DNA from: Letharia columbiana
Lineage: Eukaryota > Ascomycota > Lecanoromycetes > Lecanorales > Parmeliaceae
Reading direction: 5' to 3'
DNA length: 64,000 nucleotides
Assembly (NCBI RefSeq): GCF_014066305.1
Contig: NW_023501040.1
Coordinates: 806,001 to 870,000 of the forward strand
Numbering within the stretch: position 1 is the stretch's first letter; every line of letters starts with the position of its first letter. Shown here piece after piece: positions 21,367-31,088 of the stretch. A program made the position numbers and the translations under genes. The notes under the pieces are model-generated. The model was not told the DNA's origin, made no database searches, and saw only the letters and a list, made by a program, of their open reading frames with translations.

Positions 21367-23028
21367 TCAAGCTCCAACGCCGATCTGATGGATGGGAGCT
21401 CCCATGACCCCTCTCGCCCCTATGCCGTTTGGCGGGAAAGGCCAGCGCATCCCATTAGGCCCCTCCCAACCAGCAGGTCCCTTCCATAGGTGACTGTATG
21501 TCACAATGTCCTCATCAATCAGTATGTCAAGATCATCATCCTCCGGCGGTAGTAGTAAGCCATTGCCAGCCTTAGGGTAAGGCAGTGGATCCGGTTCAAC
21601 GTAGACATAGAGCTCTTCTTCATCTGCCGTGGGCTCAAGCACTTGCACTGGAGGCGGTGGAGGTGGTGGACCAAAGACAGGCAGATCTTCATGAAGAGTA
21701 CTTGCATGCAGCAGCAAGCTTACAAGCTCTGCCTTTTCCAAATTTTGCAGATAGGTTCTCTTCTCCGATAAGGACATTCTGCCTGCGCTAACTTTGCCAG
21801 TCAGGTGCATCTTCTCCTCTTGCACAACAGTACATTCTGCGCAATTCCACTCCTTTTCCTCAATCTGGATGAATGAGGGTGTGATGGGCCGATCGTGGCA
21901 GTACTGATGCCATGGCGTACTGCAGCCATCACAGAAAACGATCATGTTAGAATTAGGCGAGTGACCACGGCCGCAATTGATACAGACTGCAGCTTCACCG
22001 GGTTTCCTTCTCTTTTTCGTTTTCCTTGCAGTCGATGGGGGCTCGGGCACAGGAGCACGCGCAGCACTTTGAGGGGTCTTGTTACTTAGGCCTTTCACCG
22101 GATCGAGGACCACAGGAGAGAACGTCTTTACTTGATTAATACGGCGACCGGAACTCGTTGCAGCGATTGGTGTAAATTCTTCAGACGCATCTGTATCATC
22201 CTTTTCATCGTCGTCGTCGTCATCGCCCTTCTTCCTCTTTCTCTTGATACCCCGACCAATCAACCGGCCAGCCAGCGCTGCTGCACTGTGTCCGGCTCTA
22301 CTGCCTCGAGGCCGGCCCCCTTTGTTGACACCTGCCCTAACACTCCCGGGTGTTGCGCCACCTCTACCACTTCCTGGCGTTCCTCCTCTACCGCCTCTTG
22401 GGGTTCCACCTGCCCTGCTGCCTCGTGGCCTCCCACCTTTATTCTTGGCTCTGACAGGAGCATCCAGATTCTTTGGTGGAGTGTCGTCCGGTTCTTCGAT
22501 CTTGACTTTGGTCCTTCTGCCCCCTCTACCTCTCCTTCCACCAGTCTTAACCCCTCCTCTGGTCACCTTGGGCGTGGGCGTAGCAGTAATATCTTGGCTT
22601 GTTACCATCTGGCTGAGGACCGCTTCCCGCGCAGCCTCCCATTCTGGCGTATTCTGATTGATCAAGATGGAGCCATCCGCATTAGGAATTGTAAGAGCAG
22701 GATTTGGAAGTATGGCAGAACTTGGAGTTACTGCAGGTTGGGCGTGGGCGGACGGGAACGTAGTTGCTACGGCTTGAGATAATTGACTTTCTAGCTGTTT
22801 TTCTATCTGCGTAGCTGTTGAAGCAAAGCTTCCGGCGCGAGGCGTAGAGAGGGCGGAGCTGTCAACTTGGGACGTGGGAGACTGGCGAGGGATTACTGGC
22901 TGTGATGTTGGACGTACGGTATCTGTGTTAGAAAGACTGTGCGGACGCCTTGATTTTGGAGACATATTCCAATCTGAATCTTCCGTCGTAGAGCTCATTG
23001 GGACAGAAATTGCCTGCTCCCCACCCAT
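21367..23028 (-). CDS. PHD-finger protein with AT-hooks
   Basis: Single-exon 553-aa protein, ATG at 23028. Residues 1-150 are Ser/Thr/Pro rich. Residues about 155-245 are glycine/arginine rich with two KGGRPRGSR AT-hooks (about 197 and 236), DNA minor-groove binders. A KRKRKK nuclear signal and an acidic run follow at 262-278. The PHD finger spans 348-399 in C4HC3 order: CINC, CDGC, WHQYC, CAEC. PHD fingers read histone H3 tails. After it comes a conserved helical segment (LSEKRTYLQNLEKAELVSLL), a polyproline stretch and a C-terminus rich in acidic and aromatic residues (WKGPAGWEGPNGMRW). Likely a chromatin-associated protein; its complex is not identifiable from sequence. Confidence 0.85.
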   Translation of the reverse strand: MGGEQAISVPMSSTTEDSDWNMSPKSRRPHSLSNTDTVRPTSQPVIPRQSPTSQVDSSALSTPRAGSFASTATQIEKQLESQLSQAVATTFPSAHAQPAVTPSSAILPNPALTIPNADGSILINQNTPEWEAAREAVLSQMVTSQDITATPTPKVTRGGVKTGGRRGRGGRRTKVKIEEPDDTPPKNLDAPVRAKNKGGRPRGSRAGGTPRGGRGGTPGSGRGGATPGSVRAGVNKGGRPRGSRAGHSAAALAGRLIGRGIKRKRKKGDDDDDDEKDDTDASEEFTPIAATSSGRRINQVKTFSPVVLDPVKGLSNKTPQSAARAPVPEPPSTARKTKKRRKPGEAAVCINCGRGHSPNSNMIVFCDGCSTPWHQYCHDRPITPSFIQIEEKEWNCAECTVVQEEKMHLTGKVSAGRMSLSEKRTYLQNLEKAELVSLLLHASTLHEDLPVFGPPPPPPPVQVLEPTADEEELYVYVEPDPLPYPKAGNGLLLPPEDDDLDILIDEDIVTYSHLWKGPAGWEGPNGMRWPFPPNGIGARGVMGAPIHQIGVGA

Positions 23029-24717
23029 TATACAGTAGGAGCTGTGTGGAGATAATTGCAGATTGAGCTTGAAGTCGCTTTTGGACTTGCCGCGCTAGCT
23101 CGTTCTGTAATATAATATGCTGATCTGCTCCAACTCCAAATTGTTCAACTCCAAATTGTCTTCGAAATTTCACGAACTTCAAAAGTCCTTACAGAATACA
23201 GTACAGTATAGATTGTCCTGACCCGCGGAAGTGGCGAGTATTCTCCGCATAAGGATCTAAGCGATATGGTGGGCCTCTACGCAGGATCCTTCCGTGCGCG
23301 TAGGATCAGTAACCACTGAACGGCCTTCCTCTAAGAGTCTAAAATATACGAGCACGCTATCAACGTGATAGGCTACCCTTTGCAATGCGTTCTATCTCTC
23401 CGTTTCGACGGCTTTCCTTCCTACTACGGCTACCTGACACCTGGCTTCTCAACCCCGTTGGACCTTCCTCTCTCGTTGATCAAGACTCCCTTGTCACTTT
23501 CCAGGTCGATTGGACCTTGCCTGATCATGTTGCTGGCTTACTAGTAAAGACCGGCAAATTCTGCCACCCTGGAATCTCTCAACATTGGGTGGACTCAGAA
23601 TCCGTGAGCTGCACAACACGGCCCTTATTATCTTAAGCTGTTAGATTACGGTCTCATTTGCTGGTCGTCACAGACCCTGATGCAACGTCGAGCATTGTCC
23701 GATGGATGCGTCCATGCAGGGTAAAAAAGCATTCAACCATAAGCTGTACTGTTTCTATAACGTTCACAAGAGCAGCGGCAATGAAAAGTTTCTCTCACCG
23801 TAATAGCTCTTCCTGAAGGAATCACTGTCTTGAATAAGACATTTCTCCATGTTGATGCCCGAAACTCACGTGAAATTGAGCAGGTTACAGCCCTCATCGG
23901 AGTCTAGATGTCCTCGATACACAGGTGAAGAGGTAATTTTCGAAGAATTTTGCGTCTGCAGCCTTCAAGGCTGCTCTTTTGCGTTCCGTGGAACCGCATA
24001 GTACTACTCAGTAACGATTCAGTGACAAGTCTCGCCACTAATCCTGAGAGCCACACACACAAAACTTTCCACATTCCCAGAAGCTGTTCTGCAATGGCAT
24101 CTTAACCCATGGACCTGCACGACAAAGATCTGCAGCACTTGAATTAGCATTCTACAGCAGTGTTGAACCTCAAATACTTGCCCTTATTAAGCGTGTTGGC
24201 AATGGACTACGTTGTTACATTGAAGTCTTCCTGGCGGTCTCGTGCATCACACCCTCCTGCAATGGCACCTACCCCATATAAGTCTATGTCATGTGAGCAG
24301 AGATTCAACAAATGACAGTCATCGGAACCTTTCCAACGAATGAGGGGTCTAGCGTGCTAACGGAGTATCGGCGCCGTAAGACCCCATGATATTGAACAAC
24401 ACAGCAGTCATTAATTGGATCGTTTTCAAAGGCCTACTACGAGCAACGATCGGCAAAAACCAAAGCATGGGGAACGCTGGGTATGGCTGGTTCGATCCGA
24501 AGTGTAGACAAAGAGACGAATAGTGTGGGAGCAACAATGAGGCGAGCTCCATCACTTTGAGGATTGAATGCTACCATGCATGTGTTATGGATATCAGAAC
24601 AGGGCGGGATTCCCTTCTAACTCTCCCTTCCCTCTCTTTACCACAATTACGTGACATTACAAACCCTTGAACAAGAGCGTCAAACCCAGCCAAACCAGCG
24701 GCAGCACCAGGATCAGG
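23029..24717. other. Intergenic, no gene supported
   Basis: 1.7 kb between divergently oriented PHD and MIT-Myb genes. One 83-codon plus-strand frame (23385-23636) has no recognisable feature. Nothing else seen. Confidence 0.55.
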
Positions 24718-26933
24718 ATGTTCGAAAGGAAGAGACCCGAAGCCTTGAAGAGCCCCATGTCATCCCACACTGAGGCCAATTTCGTCCATAATGACATCAA
24801 CAGCCATGTCACACATGTTCAGCCATCTACTAATGGAGCCAATTATGATGTCCTCACTGGGTCCTACATCGAAGCCGGTCAACGCATGAATGCCAGAATC
24901 CCGTACCACCAGCCTACTTCGGCCATGGATGGCGTCCCTCACGAGCAAGAAGGCTTCACGCCCGTTAGAGCTGCTGCCCGTGTACGGCGACAAAGCTCTC
25001 TTGATGACGAACCTTCTTCAAGAGCCAAGATGTGGGATCCAGTCAAGGATTGTAGTGACCCAAACACTGGCGAAGCGGACCTCCCTGGTTTCTCTCCAGC
25101 TCCCGACAACAGCAGTGAACGACTCACGGACTCAACGATCAGTGGCGTTGCTCCAATGGGGCTCCACTTCTGCCATGGTGATCACTTGTATGGTCAAGCC
25201 CAAGACAACCGACAGCAATTTGCAACGAGAGGAGCTTCGATGGGCCTACTCACTTATCCTCAACCACATGCCATGGCCTCGGGATCTCAAGGGAGTGCTT
25301 CGATGGGCTCCCTGCCGTTCCAAGGTGGTCATCCGTTTGACCAATTCCAGGGCAGCCGTCAACACCAATCTAGGTATGAAGGTCTTACGATCTTACCTCC
25401 CCATCTCAGAGAAACATCAGTGCAGAATGGACAACAGTCCTTGGAGTCGATAACCAGAGGAGCTGACTTGATGGGCATACAACCGCATTTACCCGGTTGT
25501 CTGCATGGTCATTCCCAAGAGAACGGAAAAGAATTTAAGGACATGGAATCCAGGATGCCTATTTCGATGGCCTCTCACGAATCAGGACGTCCTCCGCGTT
25601 CATCTCCTTCAACAAGTTCCAACCCATCAACGCAAAAGAGTTCAGACTCCCAACAAGCTAATCGTCTGCAGCGTCAAGATCCCTCGGTCAGTATGTTCCA
25701 AGCATGGAGTGTTGCACGCTACGCACAATCAATGGACCAACAGTCCAATTACACAGAAGCCGTGCGTGCGTACGAGCAAGCCTGCGTTTTGTTGCAAGAA
25801 TTGATCATCAGAAGTTGGAGCTTCGAAGAACGAATGGAGTGTAATAAAGCTGTAAGCCAATAGCTATGCAGTATGGAATGAACGCTAATTCTCGTTAAAG
25901 CGCAACATCTACCAAGCGCGTCTTGACGTGCTATCGCGAGTGTTAGCAGCGAATCAAAAGCATACGCTGCTGGAACAGGATGACCAACAGGAGGATGATG
26001 GCCAGGGCGGAGGAAAGCCCCAGTACTCACTATTCGAGGATTGGGCGCTCTGCCACAAGGACGGAGAAGATCTAAGTTGGCAGGAAGTTGCTGAAAAGCC
26101 TATGTTTAAAGGCAAACGTAAGCATCGATCCTTAAGCCAACGCAAACACACCATCGGCAAGATGGGTCCGAGTTATCACGAAGCAGAAAAGCCCTGGACT
26201 GAGGAGGAGAACCGGAAACTCTGCGCGTTGGGTGATGCGGGAAAGACGCTTGGGGATATCCACCGAAAATTCCCTTTCTCGCAACGCCGAGCGTTGTCTG
26301 AATCAATACTTCCATTTGAAGGGTCACAATATCATTGGCAGGAGTGATACTCGTACATCTCACCAAACTCCAGAACTGTATCCTCTCAGCACCCAACACA
26401 CGCATACATCAAGTGTTGTTGCAGGGCATCGAGCATACTGCCTCCACTCAAGTGCTTCGGTTATCGATCCGGTCTCCCACCGCCAGAGTATAGCTACTGC
26501 TCCGCAGCAAAGCCACCCAGGTTCACCCACTTCCAGTAAGAACATCGCTTCAATCTTCGCGCCAAGGTGCCAGACACCTGGGACGCCTGCTTCTTTATCG
26601 TCCTTCACCAGCGGCGAAGCTGCCAACTACCCTACGGCCCCATTGCCTTTGAACAACGCGGCTTTCGCTGCAACACTCACACCCAGAACTCAAGGCTCCT
26701 TCAGACCTTCAAGACAGCCGAGGTTAGCAGGTCAATCTTCATCCTCATTCCATTCAGGCGCCAAAGGCTCCAACTATCCTACGCCCTCTATGTCTCTTGA
26801 CAACCCACTTTCTCGGGAAGCAGTCGGCAACGAGAGCACTGATGGGCTGCTCACCTCAAGACACCAAAGGCCTGCGACGTCATCTTCGTCCCCCCCAACA
26901 CTCCCACCGATTCAACCCCTCCTACGTCCGTGA
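24718..26933 (+). CDS. MIT domain-Myb/SANT protein, apparent frameshift
   Basis: Exon 1 from ATG 24718 (an upstream exon is possible, as the frame stays open) to 25851; intron 25852-25900 (49 bp, GCTAAT branch); exon 2 from 25901. The first 300 aa are low-complexity, Ser/Gln/His rich. Across the splice lies an MIT-like helical bundle: AWSVARYAQSMDQQ, NYTEAVRAYEQACVLLQEL, EERMECNKARNIYQARLDVL. Further on comes a SANT/Myb repeat beginning EKPWTEEENRKLCALG and continuing LGDIHRKFP. At T3 (26275-26277) the frame breaks; skipping one T restores SRNAERCLNQYFHLKG and a 220-codon Ser/Pro/Thr-rich tail ending at 26933. Uncorrected, the protein stops at 26347. MIT domains normally bind ESCRT-III tails, Myb repeats DNA; the combination is unusual. 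Confidence 0.65.
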
Positions 26934-28251
26934 CGACGTCCCCTCCGCCCGAAATCCACGACCCTCCAGACTGTCAGAGTGCGGCCGCCAACGGAGTCCG
27001 GAAGTCTCGGCGAACCGCTCATCCCGAAACACCCTAGATCATCGACGAGGGGTTGTCGACAGACTTTGCGCTGCTCTTGAATCTCGTTCGTTATAAGAGT
27101 TGCTGTCTGCCTACCCTCGTTCATGATTGGGACTGTTCGAAAGGTTTCCAATCCTCATGCCGCGTAGCTATCATATGATCATCATCCGCATCCTTGCAAA
27201 GGAACGAACCTGATGCGGATACCGATCGAGTCCGTTCCTATGGAGCGGACACTGACCTGTTTCGAGATTTCCTATCCTTGGCACTTTACTGCCGTCCACT
27301 CCTTCCCCGCATAACAACCACAGGCCCATTCTTGCCTTTCACCATCAGCAAGCAGCAGCGAGAAACCAAGCACACTCCACTCAACGCCCCCCTCAACGAA
27401 ATCATCCTTTCCTACTCACGACATCACTATGGCAGCACGGTCATTTTTACAGGTAGACCTCGATATTGAAGGGAATTCCCTCAGGCATTCATCGCTATCG
27501 CAACCCCATCAGCCTTTCCTACCTTTACGGTCGAGTTTGTTCCCTTCATGGCGCATACACCTGCGGTTCTTCTCCTCTCCGATATCGGCCAATCACGACT
27601 ATATCTTCTCAAACGTCAAGCTCCTTATGAAGATATAACCTCCTCCCCCCCGGTCTTGTCACCTAGGCTCGCTGAAAGTCGCTTCTTCTCAATATTGATG
27701 ACCCTCGCGGCTCCTCCGTGGTGCTTGCTCGAAATAACTCTTTTCAACAAAGAGAGATGTCATTAGTCGGCTAGTAATCTCCTTATGAGACCTAGCCATT
27801 CTTTTCAACAAAGAGACACAGAATGAAATGATTGGAGCAAGCACTACTGATTCCCATCTTCATGAGGCGTGCTGCCAGAAGATGTCGTAGCTGTAGGATT
27901 GAGAGTCTCAGGGAATTCGACACTTCCTTGCTGGAAGAGTAGAGCTTCTGTTGTCGAAGGCTCTGTCCGGACTGGTTTCAACTCCCGCGGCGGAAATACT
28001 CGGCTTGACTTTTACAGATCGTGCCAGAACGGTCTCTTTGGGCTGGATTTATGTGATGTCAGTGGGAACATTCGGTGTGATATCTACAGATCGTGCCAAT
28101 CAAGGCTCTCTCTGAGCTGGATCTACATGATAGCCAGCCTGAATATCCCGCTTGATACCCATAAATCGTGCCAGATCCGATAGCCTAGTTGCGCAGGACC
28201 GCCACTGTTCCTTGGCGGCTCGCCTGTAAACAAGTCCTCAAGAGGTAAAAG
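26934..28251. other. Intergenic with short degenerate repeats
   Basis: 1.3 kb between the MIT-Myb gene and the 3' end of the CoA-transferase gene. Apart from a degenerate repeat at 28000-28176 it contains only short frames with no recognisable content. Confidence 0.55.
28000..28176. repeat. Degenerate 72-76 bp repeat, about 2.5 copies
   Basis: The word (T)ACAGATCGTGCCA recurs at 28013 and 28085, with ATAAATCGTGCCA at 28161. Each is followed by CTCT-(T/C)-GGGCTGGAT-like sequence. Copies have diverged. Confidence 0.65.
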
Positions 28252-29848
28252 CTAAGCAACGACGCCCTCTGCCTTCAAATCCTTGATCTCACTCTCGTCC
28301 ATGTTCACGATGTCTCTGAGTATTTCCTCGGTGTGCTGGCCTAGTAGGGGTGGCGGTGTCCGTATACTCGGCTCCGAGTAGGAGTACTTCACTGGTGTGT
28401 TTACGAGTTTCATCGGACCGCAGGTGGGATGCTCGATTTCTTTGACCATGTCGCGGGCGAGCACTGTAAGACCATCTGTTAGTCCGCAGGTTCCCAGACG
28501 AGTTTTTGTTGCATACCGTGCTCATGATTCATAGTCCCCTGGATATCATTCACAGCCGCATAGGGCATACCGCTTTCATCTAGTACCTGCAGCCACTCTG
28601 CCGTAGTCTTCTTCGTCGTCTCAGATTCGATCATCGCTTCCAGTGTCTCTCGATTCTTCACACGCGCGCTGTTGGTGTTGAATCTCTCATCTTTTGGCCA
28701 TGCGGGCTTGCCAATCTTATCGCATAGCACCCCGAAGAGACGGTCGTTGCCCCCACCGAGCAGAATATCTCCGTCGGCGGTCTTGAAACCTTTGTATGGC
28801 ACAATAGAGGGATGGGCTGTTCCCCACCGCCCTGAGTCCGGCTGACCGCTGATTAATGCTGAACTTGCCATGTTGGCCAAAGTCGCCACTTGGCAATCAC
28901 TTAACGCTACGTCGATGTGCTGGCCTTTCCCTGTCCTCATTCGCCCAAGTAAGGCTGCCATTATTGAATTTGAGGTGTACAAACCCGTGGTCAAGTCAGT
29001 GACAGCTACTCCCACTTTCACAGGCGGTCCATCTCGAGCGCCAGTAATGTGCATCAAGCCCATTTCCGCTTCAACCATCACATCGTAGCCGGCGCGTTTG
29101 CGATAGGGGCCAGTCTGGCCGTAACCTGTAATACTGGCGTAGATAAGAGATGGGTTGATCTTCGATAGCGTGGAATAGTCCATCTGATATTTCTGCAAGG
29201 CATCGGGCAGATAATTCTCTACGAGTACATCGCAGTCTTTCACTAGCTTATGCAGAATCGAGACGCCAGACGGAGAGGCGAAAGAAAGTCCAACAGACTT
29301 CTTGTTCCGGTTCACCTACAATGTTCTAGTCAGCTACCAATACGAAGCCGAATCTCCGGCTTCTTTGTAACAGTAAGCGTACCGATAAGAAATAAGCACT
29401 CTCTCCAGGACTATCTTGCTTGTCCCCTCTAATATGTTTTGCGTATGGAGGACCCCATGCTCGAGTGTCATCGCCTCGGATAGGATGCTCAATCTTTATG
29501 ACTTCTGCCCTATTCAGTTCCATCGTTAGGTTTGGCTCAGCAAATCTTGTGGCCGGCCACGTGGGTTCATCATACTGGACTTGACAATGCCTACCCGAGG
29601 TCTCCAAGTATTTGCGTGCAATATGGCTTTTCACATCGTTAGCCAAACGAACACAGGTTTGCCTTTACCACACATACGCCCGCCAGGACTCTAGTCATGT
29701 CCAGAACCCGAATACCCGCCAACGGCAATGTGGGGGAGTCCGCTGCGGCGGTTGCAAGACCCCTGCAAAGCGAGCAATTCAAGCCATTGAGCCGTATACG
29801 AGACTTCAAGTGCCTTGCCAGACCTAATGATGTCCTTGAAGTAGCCAT
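28252..29848 (-). CDS. CaiB/BaiF (type III) CoA-transferase, SUGCT-like
   Basis: Five exons (29678-29848, 29595-29626, 29383-29509, 28517-29315, 28252-28463) give 446 aa. The N-terminal 35 aa ([20 protein letters not shown]) look like a mitochondrial presequence. The family core follows: [35 protein letters not shown], the [11 protein letters not shown] and ENYLPDAL segments, [13 protein letters not shown], and [11 protein letters not shown], whose Asp corresponds to the catalytic aspartate of formyl-CoA transferase. [16 protein letters not shown] and [16 protein letters not shown] are also typical. The closest type is the mitochondrial succinate-hydroxymethylglutarate CoA-transferase, which moves CoA from succinyl-CoA to dicarboxylic acids such as glutarate; substrate here is inferred. 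Its start is 198 bp from the divergent riboflavin synthase gene. Confidence 0.87.
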
Positions 29849-30046
29849 CGTACATCAAAATCAAGAAGCTAAGGTGGAGGAAGAGAAAGAGGGAAAAGAA
29901 AACATATCATGTCGTTCAAACAATCAACCCGCCCCGCGAACCTCGGCTTCAGACGCGGAAATGGTTCCGCGATATCATCACCATTGCTCCAGATGCCTTC
30001 CTATCAATTTTGTTGCCCTCAAACTTTTGCTGAACATTAGTGAATC
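29849..30046. promoter_or_regulatory. Compact divergent promoter
   Basis: 198 bp separate the start codons of the CoA-transferase (-) and riboflavin synthase (+) genes, so regulatory elements are probably shared. No individual site named. Confidence 0.5.
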
Positions 30047-30910
30047 ATGTTCACAGGCATAGTCGAAGTCACAGGCAGTAATTTCCCTCTTTTGTCAGCC
30101 ATTATTTTTCTTAGCTAAACTAACGCAGCCAGCCGTCACCCGCCTCGAAAAGCAAGATGACACTGCAGCCGGCGGAGGAGGGACCTCACTGACAATCTCC
30201 GATTGCGGGGAGATCCTCACAGATGCCCATTTGGGCGACAGCATCAGTATAAACGGTACGCCAGCTCGCATCCTACCCGACTTTACCGTCCTTCTGTTCC
30301 GTCTCAGCCTCGACCTTTCATCCCAACATTCTTCCTCCGCTGATACATTTTCCAAACCAGGCACATGCCTAACCATAACCTCCTTCACCCCATCCCAATT
30401 CACCGTCGGCGTATCCCCCGAAACCCTCCGCCGCACCAACCTCGGCTCCCTCACCCAATCCTCCCCCGTAAACCTCGAGCGCGCCGTCAGCGCCACAACG
30501 CGCATGGGCGGGCATTTCGTGCAGGGACATGTGGATACCATCGCGAAGATCCTCTCCGTAACGCCCGACGGCAACAGTTTGGTGTTCCGATTGCAGCCGA
30601 GGGAAAAAGAGGTGCTGAGGTATGTGGTGGAGAAGGGGTATGTGACGCTTGATGGGGCGAGTTTGACTGTTACGGCTGTAGATGACAAGGCTGGTTGGTG
30701 GGAGGTCATGCTGATTGCTTATACGCAAGAGCGGGTGGTCATGGCTGCGAAAAAGAGGGGGAGGAGGTGAATGTGGAGGTGGATATGGTTGGGAAGTATG
30801 TTGAGAAGAGCGTTAGGGGTTACTTTGAGGGATTGGAAAAAGAGGGCAGTGGTGGGGGTGTATTGGAGAGGATGGTTGGGAAGATTGTGGACGAGAGAAT
30901 GAAGAGATGA
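30047..30910 (+). CDS. RIB5: Riboflavin synthase, C-terminal frameshift
   Basis: Riboflavin synthase (EC 2.5.1.9) dismutates 6,7-dimethyl-8-ribityllumazine to riboflavin, the last step of the pathway. Exons 30047-30077, 30133-30255 and 30361-30910. The start MFTGIVEVTG and, after splicing, TVTRLEKQDDTAAGGGGTSL match the family. GDSISING|TCLTITSFTPSQF spans intron 2; NLERAVSATTRMGGHFVQGHVDT and GYVTLDGASLTVT complete both lumazine-binding repeats. After ERVVMAAKK the frame is broken in an A5-GA-G5 stretch (30750-30761): as written it stops at 30770, while adding one base to a homopolymer restores GEEVNVEVDMVGKYVEKSV to a stop at 30910, the normal family end. Intron 2 (105 bp) has no in-frame stop. 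The lost piece includes conserved C-terminal residues. Confidence 0.85.
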
Positions 30911-31088
30911 GGTGCAAGGTATAATTGATTTATGGCAGAACTCTAGTGGAATAGAAAGAAGGTATTGGAAGGGCTTGCATGCGGCAAACTCCAGCTTTCT
31001 CTAATGTTCTTTCGGTTGTCCACGAAATGCCGCACAATTGTAGGGTATCATATTTTTTACAGTACAGCTCCATTGCATCACCCTTCCC
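30911..31088. other. Short convergent spacer
   Basis: 178 bp between the ends of riboflavin synthase (+) and HIR3 (-). Nothing beyond expected 3' processing sequence. Confidence 0.5.

Noticed and set aside
23385..23636. 83-codon plus-strand frame
   Set aside because: No motif, no neighbouring exon, composition unremarkable.
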